Source of the DNA: Verrucomicrobiaceae bacterium
GTDB taxonomy: Bacteria; Verrucomicrobiota; Verrucomicrobiia; Verrucomicrobiales; Verrucomicrobiaceae
NCBI GenBank assembly: GCA_027487315.1
Contig: JAIYDW010000100.1
Span: 1-64,000, forward strand
Direction of reading: 5' to 3'
Length of the DNA: 64,000 bases
In this document: piece after piece, positions 7,764 to 15,667 of the stretch
Layout: every line of letters starts with the position of its first letter
How positions within the stretch are numbered: the stretch's first letter is position 1
Translations under genes and position numbers: made by a program
Notes under the pieces: generated by a model
The model's database searches: none
The model's input: only the letters and a program-made list of their open reading frames with translations
What the model was told of the DNA's origin: nothing

Positions 7764-8020
7764 CCCTCCTCACCCTCCAATTCGGCTTCTTTCATCGCTG
7801 CTACCTCTTCCATGGAAAAGACACGGTCACCCCAGACCTCGTTCAGGCGAGCCATAATGTCAGGCTTCGGAGCCATGCGGGGAGTGGCAACCTCAGCCAA
7901 AGAAGTGAGCTGGGCAAAGGCACGGCCTCGCTTGATGATCTGCACGGTTTCTCCGTGCTCGATCCACGAGGACACTCGCCGGAAGTTGTTTCGAAGGTCA
8001 GCGACAGTTGCAGTTTTCAT
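7760..8020 (-). CDS. Phd/YefM-family antitoxin, partner of the adjacent VapC
   Basis: 86 residues. The N-terminal half (MKTATVADLRNNFRRVSSWIE... VQIIKRGRAFAQL) is the Phd/YefM DNA-binding fold. The variable, acidic C-terminus (MEEVAAMKEAELEGEEG) would wrap the toxin. Promoter-proximal DNA at 8020-8038 carries TGATA/TATCA half-sites that may be the operator for autorepression by the complex. Translation of the toxin is coupled by a 4-bp overlap. Confidence 0.85.
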   Translation of the reverse strand: MKTATVADLRNNFRRVSSWIEHGETVQIIKRGRAFAQLTSLAEVATPRMAPKPDIMARLNEVWGDRVFSMEEVAAMKEAELEGEEG

Positions 8021-8320
8021 GATACAACATATCTATCACTGATTCGCATCTCGTCAAGAATCCTCAAAAACCAAGACTGCGATCACCGGCCACTTCAAAA
8101 TGCACCACGAGTGCCAAAAAAGATGCCGGGTTTGAACCTAGAAACGGGAATGGAAAGGGATGAAGATGGCGTCGTGCTTGGTTTCACAAGGCTTTCCGAT
8201 TCGCAGCGGTTGCATCGACAAGGTGATGCCACCCGAGAAGCGGGAAGCCTTGTGGGACCAATGACGGCGGCAGATTCGCCCTCAGCCATTTCCGTTTTTA
8301 GGTTGAATGGCATCTTTTCT
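8021..8320. other. Intergenic segment with no recognised gene
   Basis: Apart from the likely antitoxin promoter at its left end, this stretch contains no recognisable coding sequence, RNA or repeat with a second copy in the window. ORFs crossing it in both directions show no family features. It ends abruptly at the start of the duplicated ndk segment. Confidence 0.5.
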
Positions 8321-8517
8321 TCAGCGGAGAAAACATCATCTCCCATGTCCGCGACCTCCTCGACCCCACCGACTCCAAAACCGCCCCCAAAGGCACCATC
8401 CGCGGTGATTTCGGCGACGACAAAATGACCAACGTCGTCCACGCCTCCGACTCCCCCGAAGCCGCCGCCGTCGACCTCAAGCGCTTCTTCAAAGACGGCG
8501 AAATCTTCACCTACTAA
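8321..8517 (+). pseudogene. Truncated duplicate of the 3' end of ndk
   Basis: A near-identical copy of codons 77-141 of ndk, including the active-site NVVHASD and the TAA stop, with two amino-acid changes (Gly91 to Asp, Glu131 to Asp) and one silent change. Upstream, the frame runs into TAG at 8299-8301 with no start codon between, so no product is expected. Together with the terminator copy it forms the right-hand direct repeat (8321-8566). Confidence 0.92.
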
Positions 8518-8566
8518 GCTCCGCCATCCAGTTCCTTCCTTGAAGGGCGTCCCACCGGACGCCCTT
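8321..8566 (+). repeat. Direct repeat, right copy (ndk 3' end plus terminator)
   Basis: Matches 6754-6999 at 242 of 246 positions. Similarity stops abruptly on both sides. The segment between the repeats (7000-8320) holds the MITE-like element and the Phd/VapC pair, so the repeats look like the footprint of an insertion or of a tandem duplication that was later reshaped. Confidence 0.95.
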
Positions 8567-8573
8567 CTTTTTT
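8545..8573 (+). terminator. Duplicated intrinsic terminator
   Basis: Second copy of the ndk terminator: stem 8545-8552 / 8557-8564, loop CACC, followed by a T-rich run interrupted by one C. It now insulates the downstream BlaI-type regulator gene from upstream transcription. Confidence 0.85.
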
Positions 8574-8580
8574 GCCTCTT

Positions 8581-8634
8581 TGCCGACAAATGTCGTATTT
8601 TAATCTTGTCAAATCTGACATTTGTCGGCATAAC
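8581..8634 (+). promoter_or_regulatory. Twin BlaI-type operator flanking a promoter
   Basis: A 14-bp perfect inverted repeat, TGCCGACAAATGTC (8581-8594) and GACATTTGTCGGCA (8617-8630), sits directly before the BlaI-family gene. Each arm is itself a dyad of the form GACA-NN-TGTC, close to the TACA-NN-TGTA core of known BlaI/MecI operators. Between and across them, TTGTCA (8606-8611), 17 bp and CATAAC (8629-8634) form a likely promoter, with transcription expected to begin close to the ATG at 8641. Repressor bound to either dyad would block it. Confidence 0.7.
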
Positions 8635-8640
8635 AGCGCC

Positions 8641-9039
8641 ATGGCGCCCAAAAAACCGTCTCCTCTCTCCGCCGCAGAACAGGCCATCATGGACCATGTC
8701 TGGAAAAAACAGCCCGTTGGCCTCAATGATTTGCTGACCGATATCAACGAGGCGCGCCTCCAGCCCCTCTCACGCGCCTCCCTGCAAACCCAGCTCACCC
8801 GGCTGGAATCCAAAGGCTGGTTACGTCGCGACGACTCCTCCCGGGCCCACCTCTACTCCGCCGCCATCGCTGAATCGCGCGGCCGCAAAAGTGTTCTCGG
8901 GGAACTCAAACAACGCCTCTTCGGCGGCAGCAGCCTCGCCCTCGTCCGCTGCCTCGTCGAAGACGGTGAGATCAGCGACTCCGAGCTCGCCGAGCTGAAG
9001 AAACTCGTCAACCAAGCCCATGCCAAACCCAAGCCATGA
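8641..9039 (+). CDS. BlaI/MecI-family winged-helix repressor
   Basis: 132 residues. Residues about 8-75 (LSAAEQAIMDHVWKK... LTRLESKGWLRRDD... HLYSA) match the penicillinase-repressor winged helix, and the C-terminal half would be the dimerisation domain. An upstream in-frame codon exists at 8572 but would place the operator inside the gene, so the ATG at 8641 is used. It overlaps by 4 bp the M56 peptidase gene. In the BlaI/BlaR1 paradigm the membrane peptidase is needed to inactivate the repressor. Self-regulation through the twin operator is inferred. Confidence 0.9.
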   Translation: MAPKKPSPLSAAEQAIMDHVWKKQPVGLNDLLTDINEARLQPLSRASLQTQLTRLESKGWLRRDDSSRAHLYSAAIAESRGRKSVLGELKQRLFGGSSLALVRCLVEDGEISDSELAELKKLVNQAHAKPKP

Positions 9040-11417
9040 ACGAAATCACTCTTCTCAACCTCGGATTTCAAGCGTTGGCGCTCTCCGCCCTCGGCTGGAT
9101 CACCCTTCGCTCAGGGATCAAAGACGCCCGACACCGCGCATGGACCGCCCTGCTGGTGCTCTTCACGACCGCAATTCTGCCTCTCGCATTACTCGCCTTC
9201 CCCATTCCCTCCACCCCTCCCCTTCAGTTCGAATCCTCCGCAAAGTCATCGCCTTCCTCCCTCAACTGGAAAATCCACCTGGATCCCACCCCGGTTCAAA
9301 CAAATCCCAGCGTCTCGGGTGCCCCGTCTTCGACCCTCATCTTCACCGACTTTTCCTGGGCACGCCTCCTCGCGGGTTCGTGGCTGACCATCTCTCTCGT
9401 GCTCGCGTCTCAACGCATCTTCCGCCTTTGGAAAACCTATCGCTGGCGGCAAACCCTCCGGCGACTCACAGACGAAGAATCTTTGACTCTATCCGCCCTG
9501 ACCTCGCCAGAAAAACTCCGTGTCTCTGAAACCAGTCAAGGCCCCTGCCTCAGCGGCTGCTTTCATCCGCTCATCGTCGTTCCTGCCGAAGCCTTCCAAT
9601 CATGGACTCCGGAACGCTGGCGCTGGATGCTCGCCCACGAAGGCGAACACCGCCGCAGCGGCGACACCTGGATGAGCGAATGGCTCGGCCTTCTCACCGT
9701 CTGGCAATGGTGGAACCCGTTTGTTCATGCGCTCGTCTCGAAATGGGAACAAGCACGCGAAGAAATCTGTGACGCCACCGCCCTGTCCGGCCAAGCCCAT
9801 CACGCCACCGCCTATTCCAGCTTCCTGCTCGATTTGGTCGCAAACCACCGACAACCTCACCTCCAAACCCTCTCCATGGCAACCTCCCGCCCCGCCCGCC
9901 GCATGAGACGCCGCCTCGAAGCTCTGCTTGAGCAGCGTCCCGTCGCCCCTCGCCTCCACCCTGCCTTCATCGCTGCCGCTCTGCTTCTCACCTCCCTCGC
10001 TGGCCTCACCGTCCGCACCTTGGGCGTGGAGCCGACCTCCCCGACGACCCCAAAAACAACCGGAGAACTCGAAACCCGGGCTTTTAAACTGCCTCCCAAT
10101 TTCGACGGAGCCAACAACGCCAAAGACTGGCTAAGCAAACTCGGTGTCGTTTTTCCCGAAGGCTCCTCTGCTGCTTTCAATCCCACCACAAGCCAGCTCA
10201 TCACCCGCAACATTCCGAACGCATTGAACCAAACCGCAGAGTTGCTCAAAAAATGGCAGGCAGGAGTCGAGTTCGACGAAGTTCAAGTTTACCTCACCAC
10301 GAAATGGGTCGAAATGCCGGCCAATCCATCGCCAGATGACCCTCTGGCGCGTGAATTGACCCGCCTGGGTCCACTCCTGACCGACTCTCAGCTTCAAGCC
10401 GTGATCCGCGCGTTGTCTCAAACGAAGGACGTCGATTTGCTCACCGCTCCCAGCGTCACCACCCGAGACGGCCAGCAAGCCACGGTCGAGGTCCTGCGCG
10501 AAGTTTATGTCTCACCTTCAGGACGGGAGGACTTCGCCGGCATTCGCTGTGATTTAACCGCCACCATCCAAAAAACCGCCAACATCCAAAACGGCCAAAT
10601 CGAAGTGATGGTCTCCGCCGACCTGGGCGTGGCCTTTCAGGATGGCAAACGCCTGAAAGACTGGAAAGCCATGACATCGTCACCGCTGAAGATTCTTCAT
10701 CTCTACGCCACCAAAACAGCTACTCTTAACGATGGCGAAACCTTGCTAATCCCGATCGGAAATGCCGAACCAGATCGCCAGGTCATGCTCTTTGTCACCG
10801 CCGCCCTCATTCGACCCACCGGCCAAAAACTCGCTCCAGGTCAGCTTCATCAATTGGCCACCGCCGCCACCAATGCCCCACCCCACCAACCCGTGGCGGC
10901 ACCCCCCAAGAAACCCATTCGAATCCTCGCCAAACTCCTGGAGGCAAACGGAGCCGAAGCCCTCAAGGCCATTCTGCCAATGCCCCTAACGGACGCTTCA
11001 CCCAACGCGGGTGCCCCGTCAGCCATCGCTCCAACCAACACCCTTCCACCTCCAGGCGCCCTCGCAATGGGTGGCGTGATGTCGTCAGATCAATTCACCG
11101 CCTTGGTCAAAGACCTGAAACAAGATTCCCGTGTGCAAATCACCGATGTTCCTGTCGAGCGCGTCATCACTGGAGAAGCCACCCTGGCCCGAATCAACGC
11201 CGAGCAAGTCCTCCAAGTCACCCCCACTATCGGCGCAGACGGCCAAACCATCGACCTCAACCTTCACCTCTTGAAGCAAGGAGAAAAACCCGGCATGTCC
11301 ACCACCGTCACCGTCTGGCCAGGACAAACGGTATTCCTCTCAGGCGTCACCGCCGTAGACGAATCCGGAAAACCCACTCACTCCCGCGCCATCAGCATCA
11401 CCGCCGAAATCGAATAA
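9036..11417 (+). CDS. BlaR1-like M56 membrane metallopeptidase fused to secretin-like domains
   Basis: 793 residues. The N-terminal half is a BlaR1/M56 peptidase with membrane segments near residues 5-25, 36-55 and 108-125, the zinc motif HEGEH at 201-205 with downstream EEICDA, and a further membrane span at about 308-327. Instead of the penicillin-sensing domain of BlaR1, residues about 400-620 resemble the beta domain of type II/III secretins (LLTAPSVTTRDGQQATVEV... LNDGETLLIPIG). Residues about 680-793 hold a second shorter copy (VLQVTPTIGADGQTIDLNL... VWPGQTVFLSG). It overlaps the BlaI gene by 4 bp. The ligand sensed by the C-terminal part is unknown. Confidence 0.85.
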   Translation: MNEITLLNLGFQALALSALGWITLRSGIKDARHRAWTALLVLFTTAILPLALLAFPIPSTPPLQFESSAKSSPSSLNWKIHLDPTPVQTNPSVSGAPSSTLIFTDFSWARLLAGSWLTISLVLASQRIFRLWKTYRWRQTLRRLTDEESLTLSALTSPEKLRVSETSQGPCLSGCFHPLIVVPAEAFQSWTPERWRWMLAHEGEHRRSGDTWMSEWLGLLTVWQWWNPFVHALVSKWEQAREEICDATALSGQAHHATAYSSFLLDLVANHRQPHLQTLSMATSRPARRMRRRLEALLEQRPVAPRLHPAFIAAALLLTSLAGLTVRTLGVEPTSPTTPKTTGELETRAFKLPPNFDGANNAKDWLSKLGVVFPEGSSAAFNPTTSQLITRNIPNALNQTAELLKKWQAGVEFDEVQVYLTTKWVEMPANPSPDDPLARELTRLGPLLTDSQLQAVIRALSQTKDVDLLTAPSVTTRDGQQATVEVLREVYVSPSGREDFAGIRCDLTATIQKTANIQNGQIEVMVSADLGVAFQDGKRLKDWKAMTSSPLKILHLYATKTATLNDGETLLIPIGNAEPDRQVMLFVTAALIRPTGQKLAPGQLHQLATAATNAPPHQPVAAPPKKPIRILAKLLEANGAEALKAILPMPLTDASPNAGAPSAIAPTNTLPPPGALAMGGVMSSDQFTALVKDLKQDSRVQITDVPVERVITGEATLARINAEQVLQVTPTIGADGQTIDLNLHLLKQGEKPGMSTTVTVWPGQTVFLSGVTAVDESGKPTHSRAISITAEIE

Positions 11418-11465
11418 GTCACCAAAACCGAATCGCCACCGACCCATCGATTACACCACCTTAGC

Positions 11466-12491
11466 TCACTCCAAAACAAACTCCCCCTGCCCCTTCATCA
11501 CCGCATCCAACGCCCGCCGATACGGACTCGGCATCGGCGTCTGAAAAAGATCCTCATACCGGATTAAACGCATCCCCTCCACCTCAGGCACCACCTCCGG
11601 CGCGGCATGCACCCACAAAGTCACCCGATACCGCGTGATCCCATACTTGCTCTTCAACAGCACCGGCGGCAACTCGCCACCCTCCGGCAACGCCGGCAAC
11701 TTCCATAGCCCCGTCCGCCTGTTCCCCGTCTCCTGCTGCAGCATCACCCCCTCAATCGTGCTCCGGAAAAAAACCCGCTCCGTCACATCCGTCAACACCG
11801 TCCGGTTCGTCTTCACCGGCAAACTCGCCGGATCCACCGCCTGACAAAACCGCCGCACCGGACAGCTTTCACAATCAGGCTGCCCCGTCCGGCAAATCGT
11901 CTGCCCCAACTCCATCAGCGCCGAATTGAACGCCGCCGGATCACTCGCCGCCGCCACCAACTCCCGCGCGCGACTCCACTGCGTGGCAATCCCCTCCCGA
12001 CTATCAATCGGCGTCGCATCATGAAACAACCGCGCCAAAACTCGGCTCACATTCCCATCCACAATCGGCTCCGGCAGCCCGAACGCAAAACTCGAAAGCG
12101 CTCCAGCCGTGTAGGGCCCAATCCCTGGCAACTCCAAAATCAAAGCCGGGTCCGCAGGCAAAACACCCCCATGCTTCTCCACCACCGCCTTCGCCAACTT
12201 TTGCAAATTGCGCGCCCTCCGGTAATAACCCAAACCCTCCCACGCCTGCAAAACCACCTCCTCTGACGCCTCCGCCAGCGATTGAAAATCAGGAAACCGC
12301 TCCAGCCATCGCTGGTAATACCCTCGATCCAACACCGTGCTGATCTGCGTCTGCTGCAGCATCACCTCCGAAACCAAAATCGCATACGGATCCCGTGTCC
12401 GACGCCACGGATAATCCTTCCCGCACTCAGCAAACCAAGCCTCCAAGGCAGCGGCTAAAGCGGCGGAATTGAGCAACGTCGAATGGGGCAT
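11466..12491 (-). CDS. mutY: A/G-specific adenine DNA glycosylase MutY
   Basis: 341 residues, typical MutY length. It excises adenine opposite 8-oxoguanine in base-excision repair. Catalytic Glu42 lies in SEVMLQQTQ, the helix-hairpin-helix is LPGIGPYTAG (121-130) and the essential Asp is 145 in IVDGNVSR. The iron-sulphur cluster cysteines C200-x6-C207-x2-C210-x5-C216 are complete. The C-terminal third (FRSTIEGVMLQQETGNRRTGLWKLPALPEGG) is the NUDIX-like domain that recognises 8-oxoG. It is divergent from the RNase HIII gene, with about 50 bp between starts. Confidence 0.96.
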   Translation of the reverse strand: MPHSTLLNSAALAAALEAWFAECGKDYPWRRTRDPYAILVSEVMLQQTQISTVLDRGYYQRWLERFPDFQSLAEASEEVVLQAWEGLGYYRRARNLQKLAKAVVEKHGGVLPADPALILELPGIGPYTAGALSSFAFGLPEPIVDGNVSRVLARLFHDATPIDSREGIATQWSRARELVAAASDPAAFNSALMELGQTICRTGQPDCESCPVRRFCQAVDPASLPVKTNRTVLTDVTERVFFRSTIEGVMLQQETGNRRTGLWKLPALPEGGELPPVLLKSKYGITRYRVTLWVHAAPEVVPEVEGMRLIRYEDLFQTPMPSPYRRALDAVMKGQGEFVLE

Positions 12492-12543
12492 GAGTCAAAA
12501 GCAGATTGCAGCAGCACCCTTCCGGTGGCTTCTCTGCAACCGA

Positions 12544-13452
12544 ATGTCAAACCCTACCACCTACACCAAACCGCTTACGTCCGCGCAAGCCTCCAATCTG
12601 CGCGATCTATTGCAGGCGCGCGGCTGGCACTTCGAAACCAAACCCTACTGCCTCTACGCCGCCACCAAACCCGGCGTCAACATCGCCGTCTACGAAAAAG
12701 GACCCAAAATCGTCGTCCAAGGCAAAGAGACGGGCGACTTCGTCTCTTTCCTTCTCGAACCCGAAATCCTAGGCGCCGCCGAACTCGGCTACGAGGAAGT
12801 CCTCGCACCCGAAATGTTCGAACCCCACATAGGCGTCGATGAAAGCGGCAAAGGCGACTTCTTCGGCCCCCTCGTCATCGCCGGCGCCTATGTCGATGCC
12901 GATTCCGCCCGCGCCCTCCGCTCCGCTGGCGTCATGGACAGCAAACGCATCGGCAGCGACGCCCGCATCGAATCCCTCGCCAAAACCATCCGCGAAACCC
13001 CCGGCATCAAACACGAGGTCATCATCATCGCCCCAAAACGCTACAACGAACTTTACGCCAAGTTCGGCAACCTCAACCGCCTCCTGGCCTGGGGCCACGC
13101 CAAAGTCATCGAAACCCTCCTCGAACGCGTCCCCTCCTGCCCCCGCGCCCTCTCCGACCAATTCGCCAACCCCGCCGTCCTCCAAAAAGCCCTCCAAGAA
13201 CGCGGCCGCCAAATCGAACTCGTCCAACGCACCAAAGCCGAAAGCGACCCCGCCGTCGCCGCCGCCTCCATCCTCGCTCGCGAAGCCTTTGTCCGCTGGC
13301 TCAAATCCGCCGGTGACCGCTGGGGCCTCGACCTCGGCAAAGGCGTCTCCGCTCAGGTCAAAGCCACCGCCACCCAATTCGTCGCCCGCAATGGCCGCGA
13401 TCCATTGGCGGAAATCGCCAAACTCCATTTCAAAACCACCACCGAGATATAA
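12544..13452 (+). CDS. rnhC: Ribonuclease HIII
   Basis: 302 residues, the usual RNase HIII size. This enzyme degrades the RNA strand of RNA-DNA hybrids. Residues 1-85 are the TBP-like N-terminal substrate-binding domain (RGWHFETKPYCLYAATKPG... IVVQGK). The catalytic domain begins GVDESGKGDFFGPLV with D99 and E100. The later MDSKRI and AESDPAVAAASILAR segments are characteristic. The open frame reaches back to 12469, but that start would overlap divergent mutY and add sequence not seen in the family, so ATG 12544 is preferred. Confidence 0.94.
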   Translation: MSNPTTYTKPLTSAQASNLRDLLQARGWHFETKPYCLYAATKPGVNIAVYEKGPKIVVQGKETGDFVSFLLEPEILGAAELGYEEVLAPEMFEPHIGVDESGKGDFFGPLVIAGAYVDADSARALRSAGVMDSKRIGSDARIESLAKTIRETPGIKHEVIIIAPKRYNELYAKFGNLNRLLAWGHAKVIETLLERVPSCPRALSDQFANPAVLQKALQERGRQIELVQRTKAESDPAVAAASILAREAFVRWLKSAGDRWGLDLGKGVSAQVKATATQFVARNGRDPLAEIAKLHFKTTTEI

Positions 13453-13555
13453 CCGGACCTTACGTATCTGCGCCCAACCACTCTTCTTAATAAAAAGAGA
13501 CCCTTCATGTAAGAATGCGTTTGCAGAACCAGGGATGTGCGGTAACTCGAACACC

Positions 13556-13870
13556 ATGGCAACCGTCACCAAAAAAGACATCGTAAACCGTCTGAGTGAC
13601 AAACTCGGAATCACCCAGGCCCAATCAACGGCGGCCCTCGAGAACCTCATCGAGATCATCAGCTCCTCCCTCATGGAAGGCCACGACATCGCCCTCCGCA
13701 CCTTCGGCACCTTCGAATTGAAACTCACCAAAGGTAAGCTTGGCCGCAACCCAACCCGCCCCGAAATCGAAATGGAAATCCCCCCTCGCCACGTCATCCG
13801 CTTCAAGCCCGGTCGCGAGATGAAAGAACGCGTCGCCGCCCTGCCCCTCGACCTCAAGACCAAAGAGTAA
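13556..13870 (+). CDS. HU/IHF family DNA-bending protein
   Basis: 104 residues, standard for the histone-like HU/IHF family: a helical N-terminus (TKKDIVNRLSDKLGITQAQSTAALENLIE) and the beta-arm signature GRNPTRPEIEMEIPPRHVIRFKPGREMKE. The proline-containing arm intercalates and bends DNA. The start is the ATG at 13556 that opens MATVTKKD. It has no operon partner; it follows RNase HIII by about 100 bp and is probably separately transcribed. Whether it is an HU homodimer or an IHF subunit cannot be decided. Confidence 0.93.
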   Translation: MATVTKKDIVNRLSDKLGITQAQSTAALENLIEIISSSLMEGHDIALRTFGTFELKLTKGKLGRNPTRPEIEMEIPPRHVIRFKPGREMKERVAALPLDLKTKE

Positions 13871-13969
13871 CTTCCGCCCAAAACTCACCCAAGCGCGTAC
13901 CTTCTTTGCAGGTCAAGCCCCCGCCCACGGCAGTTGATCAATGGCACCCCCTGCTCTAATGTCGCCCTC

Positions 13970-14305
13970 ATGAAAGCCCTTCTCACGCCCAAACAATTGC
14001 TCCAGGCGCTTCTTTTCGTGATCGGCATCATCGGCATCACCATCGCTGTCCGCCAGAACCCCACCGCGCGTGAAGTCGTCAGAGACGCCTTCGCCGGCCT
14101 CTTCGGCTTCTTCACCACTCCGTTCATCCTCGAAGCCAGTATCGCCATCGGCGGCCTCATCGCCGTGGTCACCTACAACCAATGGCGCATCCATCGCGAA
14201 GGCGACGGCTGGGTCACCCTGTCAGATCCCGAACCGCCTCTCCCCACCCCTCCCAATACGGCTCCCACCTCGCCCTCGCCCGACACCAACCACTCCCTCC
14301 AGTGA
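13970..14305 (+). CDS. Small membrane protein, function unknown
   Basis: About 111 residues with two clear membrane helices (LLQALLFVIGIIGITIAV and FILEASIAIGGLIAVVTY), a short loop between them, and a proline/threonine-rich hydrophilic tail after a TYNQWRIHREGDGWVTL segment. No family is recognised. An alternative ATG at 13934 would add 12 polar residues before the first helix. The gene sits between the HU-like gene and clpX in the same direction. Confidence 0.6.
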   Translation: MKALLTPKQLLQALLFVIGIIGITIAVRQNPTAREVVRDAFAGLFGFFTTPFILEASIAIGGLIAVVTYNQWRIHREGDGWVTLSDPEPPLPTPPNTAPTSPSPDTNHSLQ

Positions 14306-14361
14306 CTCCTGTTCCACCTTGACGGCGCAGGGAGAATCGTGCGACACTCTGAATATCCCTC

Positions 14362-15639
14362 ATGGCACGCGCCTCTAACGTCACCCTCTGTTCTTTCTGT
14401 GGTAAAAGCCATGCGGAGGTCCGCAAACTCATCGCCGGCCCCGGCGTCTACATCTGCGACAGCTGCATCAACGTCTGCAAAACCATCCTCGACAAAGAAG
14501 CCGCCACTGAGAGCGATATCTCCCCCGCCCTGTCAGTCCCAAAACCGGCCGATATCTCCGCCCTTCTCGACCAGCACGTGATCGGCCAAACCCACGCCAA
14601 AAAAGTCCTCAGCGTCGCCGTTCACAATCACTACAAGCGCATCGTCCACAGCCAGCAAATGCAGCAGCGCTCCGGCTCCGGAAAACGCGGCACCTTGACC
14701 ATGCCCACCCCTGAGGACGTCGAAATCGAAAAGAGCAACGTCCTCCTCATCGGCCCCACCGGTTGCGGCAAAACCCTGCTCGCCAAAACCCTCGCCCGCA
14801 TTCTCAACGTCCCCTTCAGCATCGCCGACGCCACCACCCTCACCGAAGCCGGTTACGTCGGTGAAGACGTCGAAAACATCATCCTCCGCCTCCTCCAGGC
14901 CGCCGACTACGATGTCGCTCGCGCCGAAATCGGCATCATCTATATCGACGAAATCGACAAGATCGGCCGCAAAACCGAGAACGTCAGCATCACCCGCGAC
15001 GTCTCCGGCGAAGGCGTCCAGCAAGCCCTCCTCAAAATCATCGAAGGCACCGTCTGCAACGTCCCTCCCCAAGGCGGTCGCAAGCACCCCCAGCAAGAGT
15101 ACATCCAGGTCAATACTGAGAACATCCTCTTCATCTGCGGCGGCGCTTATGTCGGTCTCGACAAAATCATGGAACGCCGCCGAGGCAAAACCGTCATGGG
15201 TTTCCTCGGCCACGATACCCCCGTCGATTCGCCCAGCAAAGGCATCGAACCCGAAGACCTCCTCTCCTTCGGCATGATCCCCGAATTCATTGGCCGCCTG
15301 CCCGTCATCTGCGCCCTCGAGGAACTCACCGAACCCGAACTCGTTCGCGTCCTGACCGAACCCAAAAACGCCTTGGTCAAACAATTCTCACGCCTCCTCG
15401 GAATGGAAGGCGTCGAACTCAACATCACCCGCGACGGCATGCTCGCCATGGCCAAGGAAGCCCGCACTCGCGGCACCGGCGCCCGGGGCCTCCGCAGCAT
15501 TTTCGAACGCCTCATGCTCGATGTCATGTACGACGTCCCCAGCCGCAATGACGTTCGCGCCGTCAGCATCAACGAAGCCGTCGTCCGTGGCGACCGCCCA
15601 CCCCTCATTCGCAAAAAACCCGACCGCAACGCCGCCTAA
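14362..15639 (+). CDS. clpX: ATP-dependent Clp protease ATP-binding subunit ClpX
   Basis: 425 residues. The N-terminal zinc-binding domain has C10, C13, C32 and C35. The AAA+ core has Walker A GPTGCGKT (131-138) and Walker B IYIDEID (about 193-199), followed by the [23 protein letters not shown] region typical of ClpX. It unfolds substrates and feeds them to ClpP in the cytoplasm; no clpP is in the window. A TTGACG hexamer about 40 bp upstream may be its -35 box. Confidence 0.97.
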   Translation: MARASNVTLCSFCGKSHAEVRKLIAGPGVYICDSCINVCKTILDKEAATESDISPALSVPKPADISALLDQHVIGQTHAKKVLSVAVHNHYKRIVHSQQMQQRSGSGKRGTLTMPTPEDVEIEKSNVLLIGPTGCGKTLLAKTLARILNVPFSIADATTLTEAGYVGEDVENIILRLLQAADYDVARAEIGIIYIDEIDKIGRKTENVSITRDVSGEGVQQALLKIIEGTVCNVPPQGGRKHPQQEYIQVNTENILFICGGAYVGLDKIMERRRGKTVMGFLGHDTPVDSPSKGIEPEDLLSFGMIPEFIGRLPVICALEELTEPELVRVLTEPKNALVKQFSRLLGMEGVELNITRDGMLAMAKEARTRGTGARGLRSIFERLMLDVMYDVPSRNDVRAVSINEAVVRGDRPPLIRKKPDRNAA

Positions 15640-15667
15640 CCCGCCTCCATCCTCCCAACCAACCACC

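Noticed and set aside
8125-8150. GGGTTTGAACC resembling a tRNA T-loop, considered as a tRNA-derived attachment site
   Set aside because: No T stem or acceptor stem is present; the motif is just a short palindrome.
7742-8428. 228-codon plus-strand frame crossing the antitoxin gene and the ndk fragment
   Set aside because: It joins unrelated pieces (antisense of the antitoxin, unrecognised DNA and out-of-frame ndk) and has no domain.
13480-13500. CTCTT/AAGAG inverted repeat before the HU-like gene
   Set aside because: The 5-bp arms in an AT-rich stretch are too weak to separate from chance.
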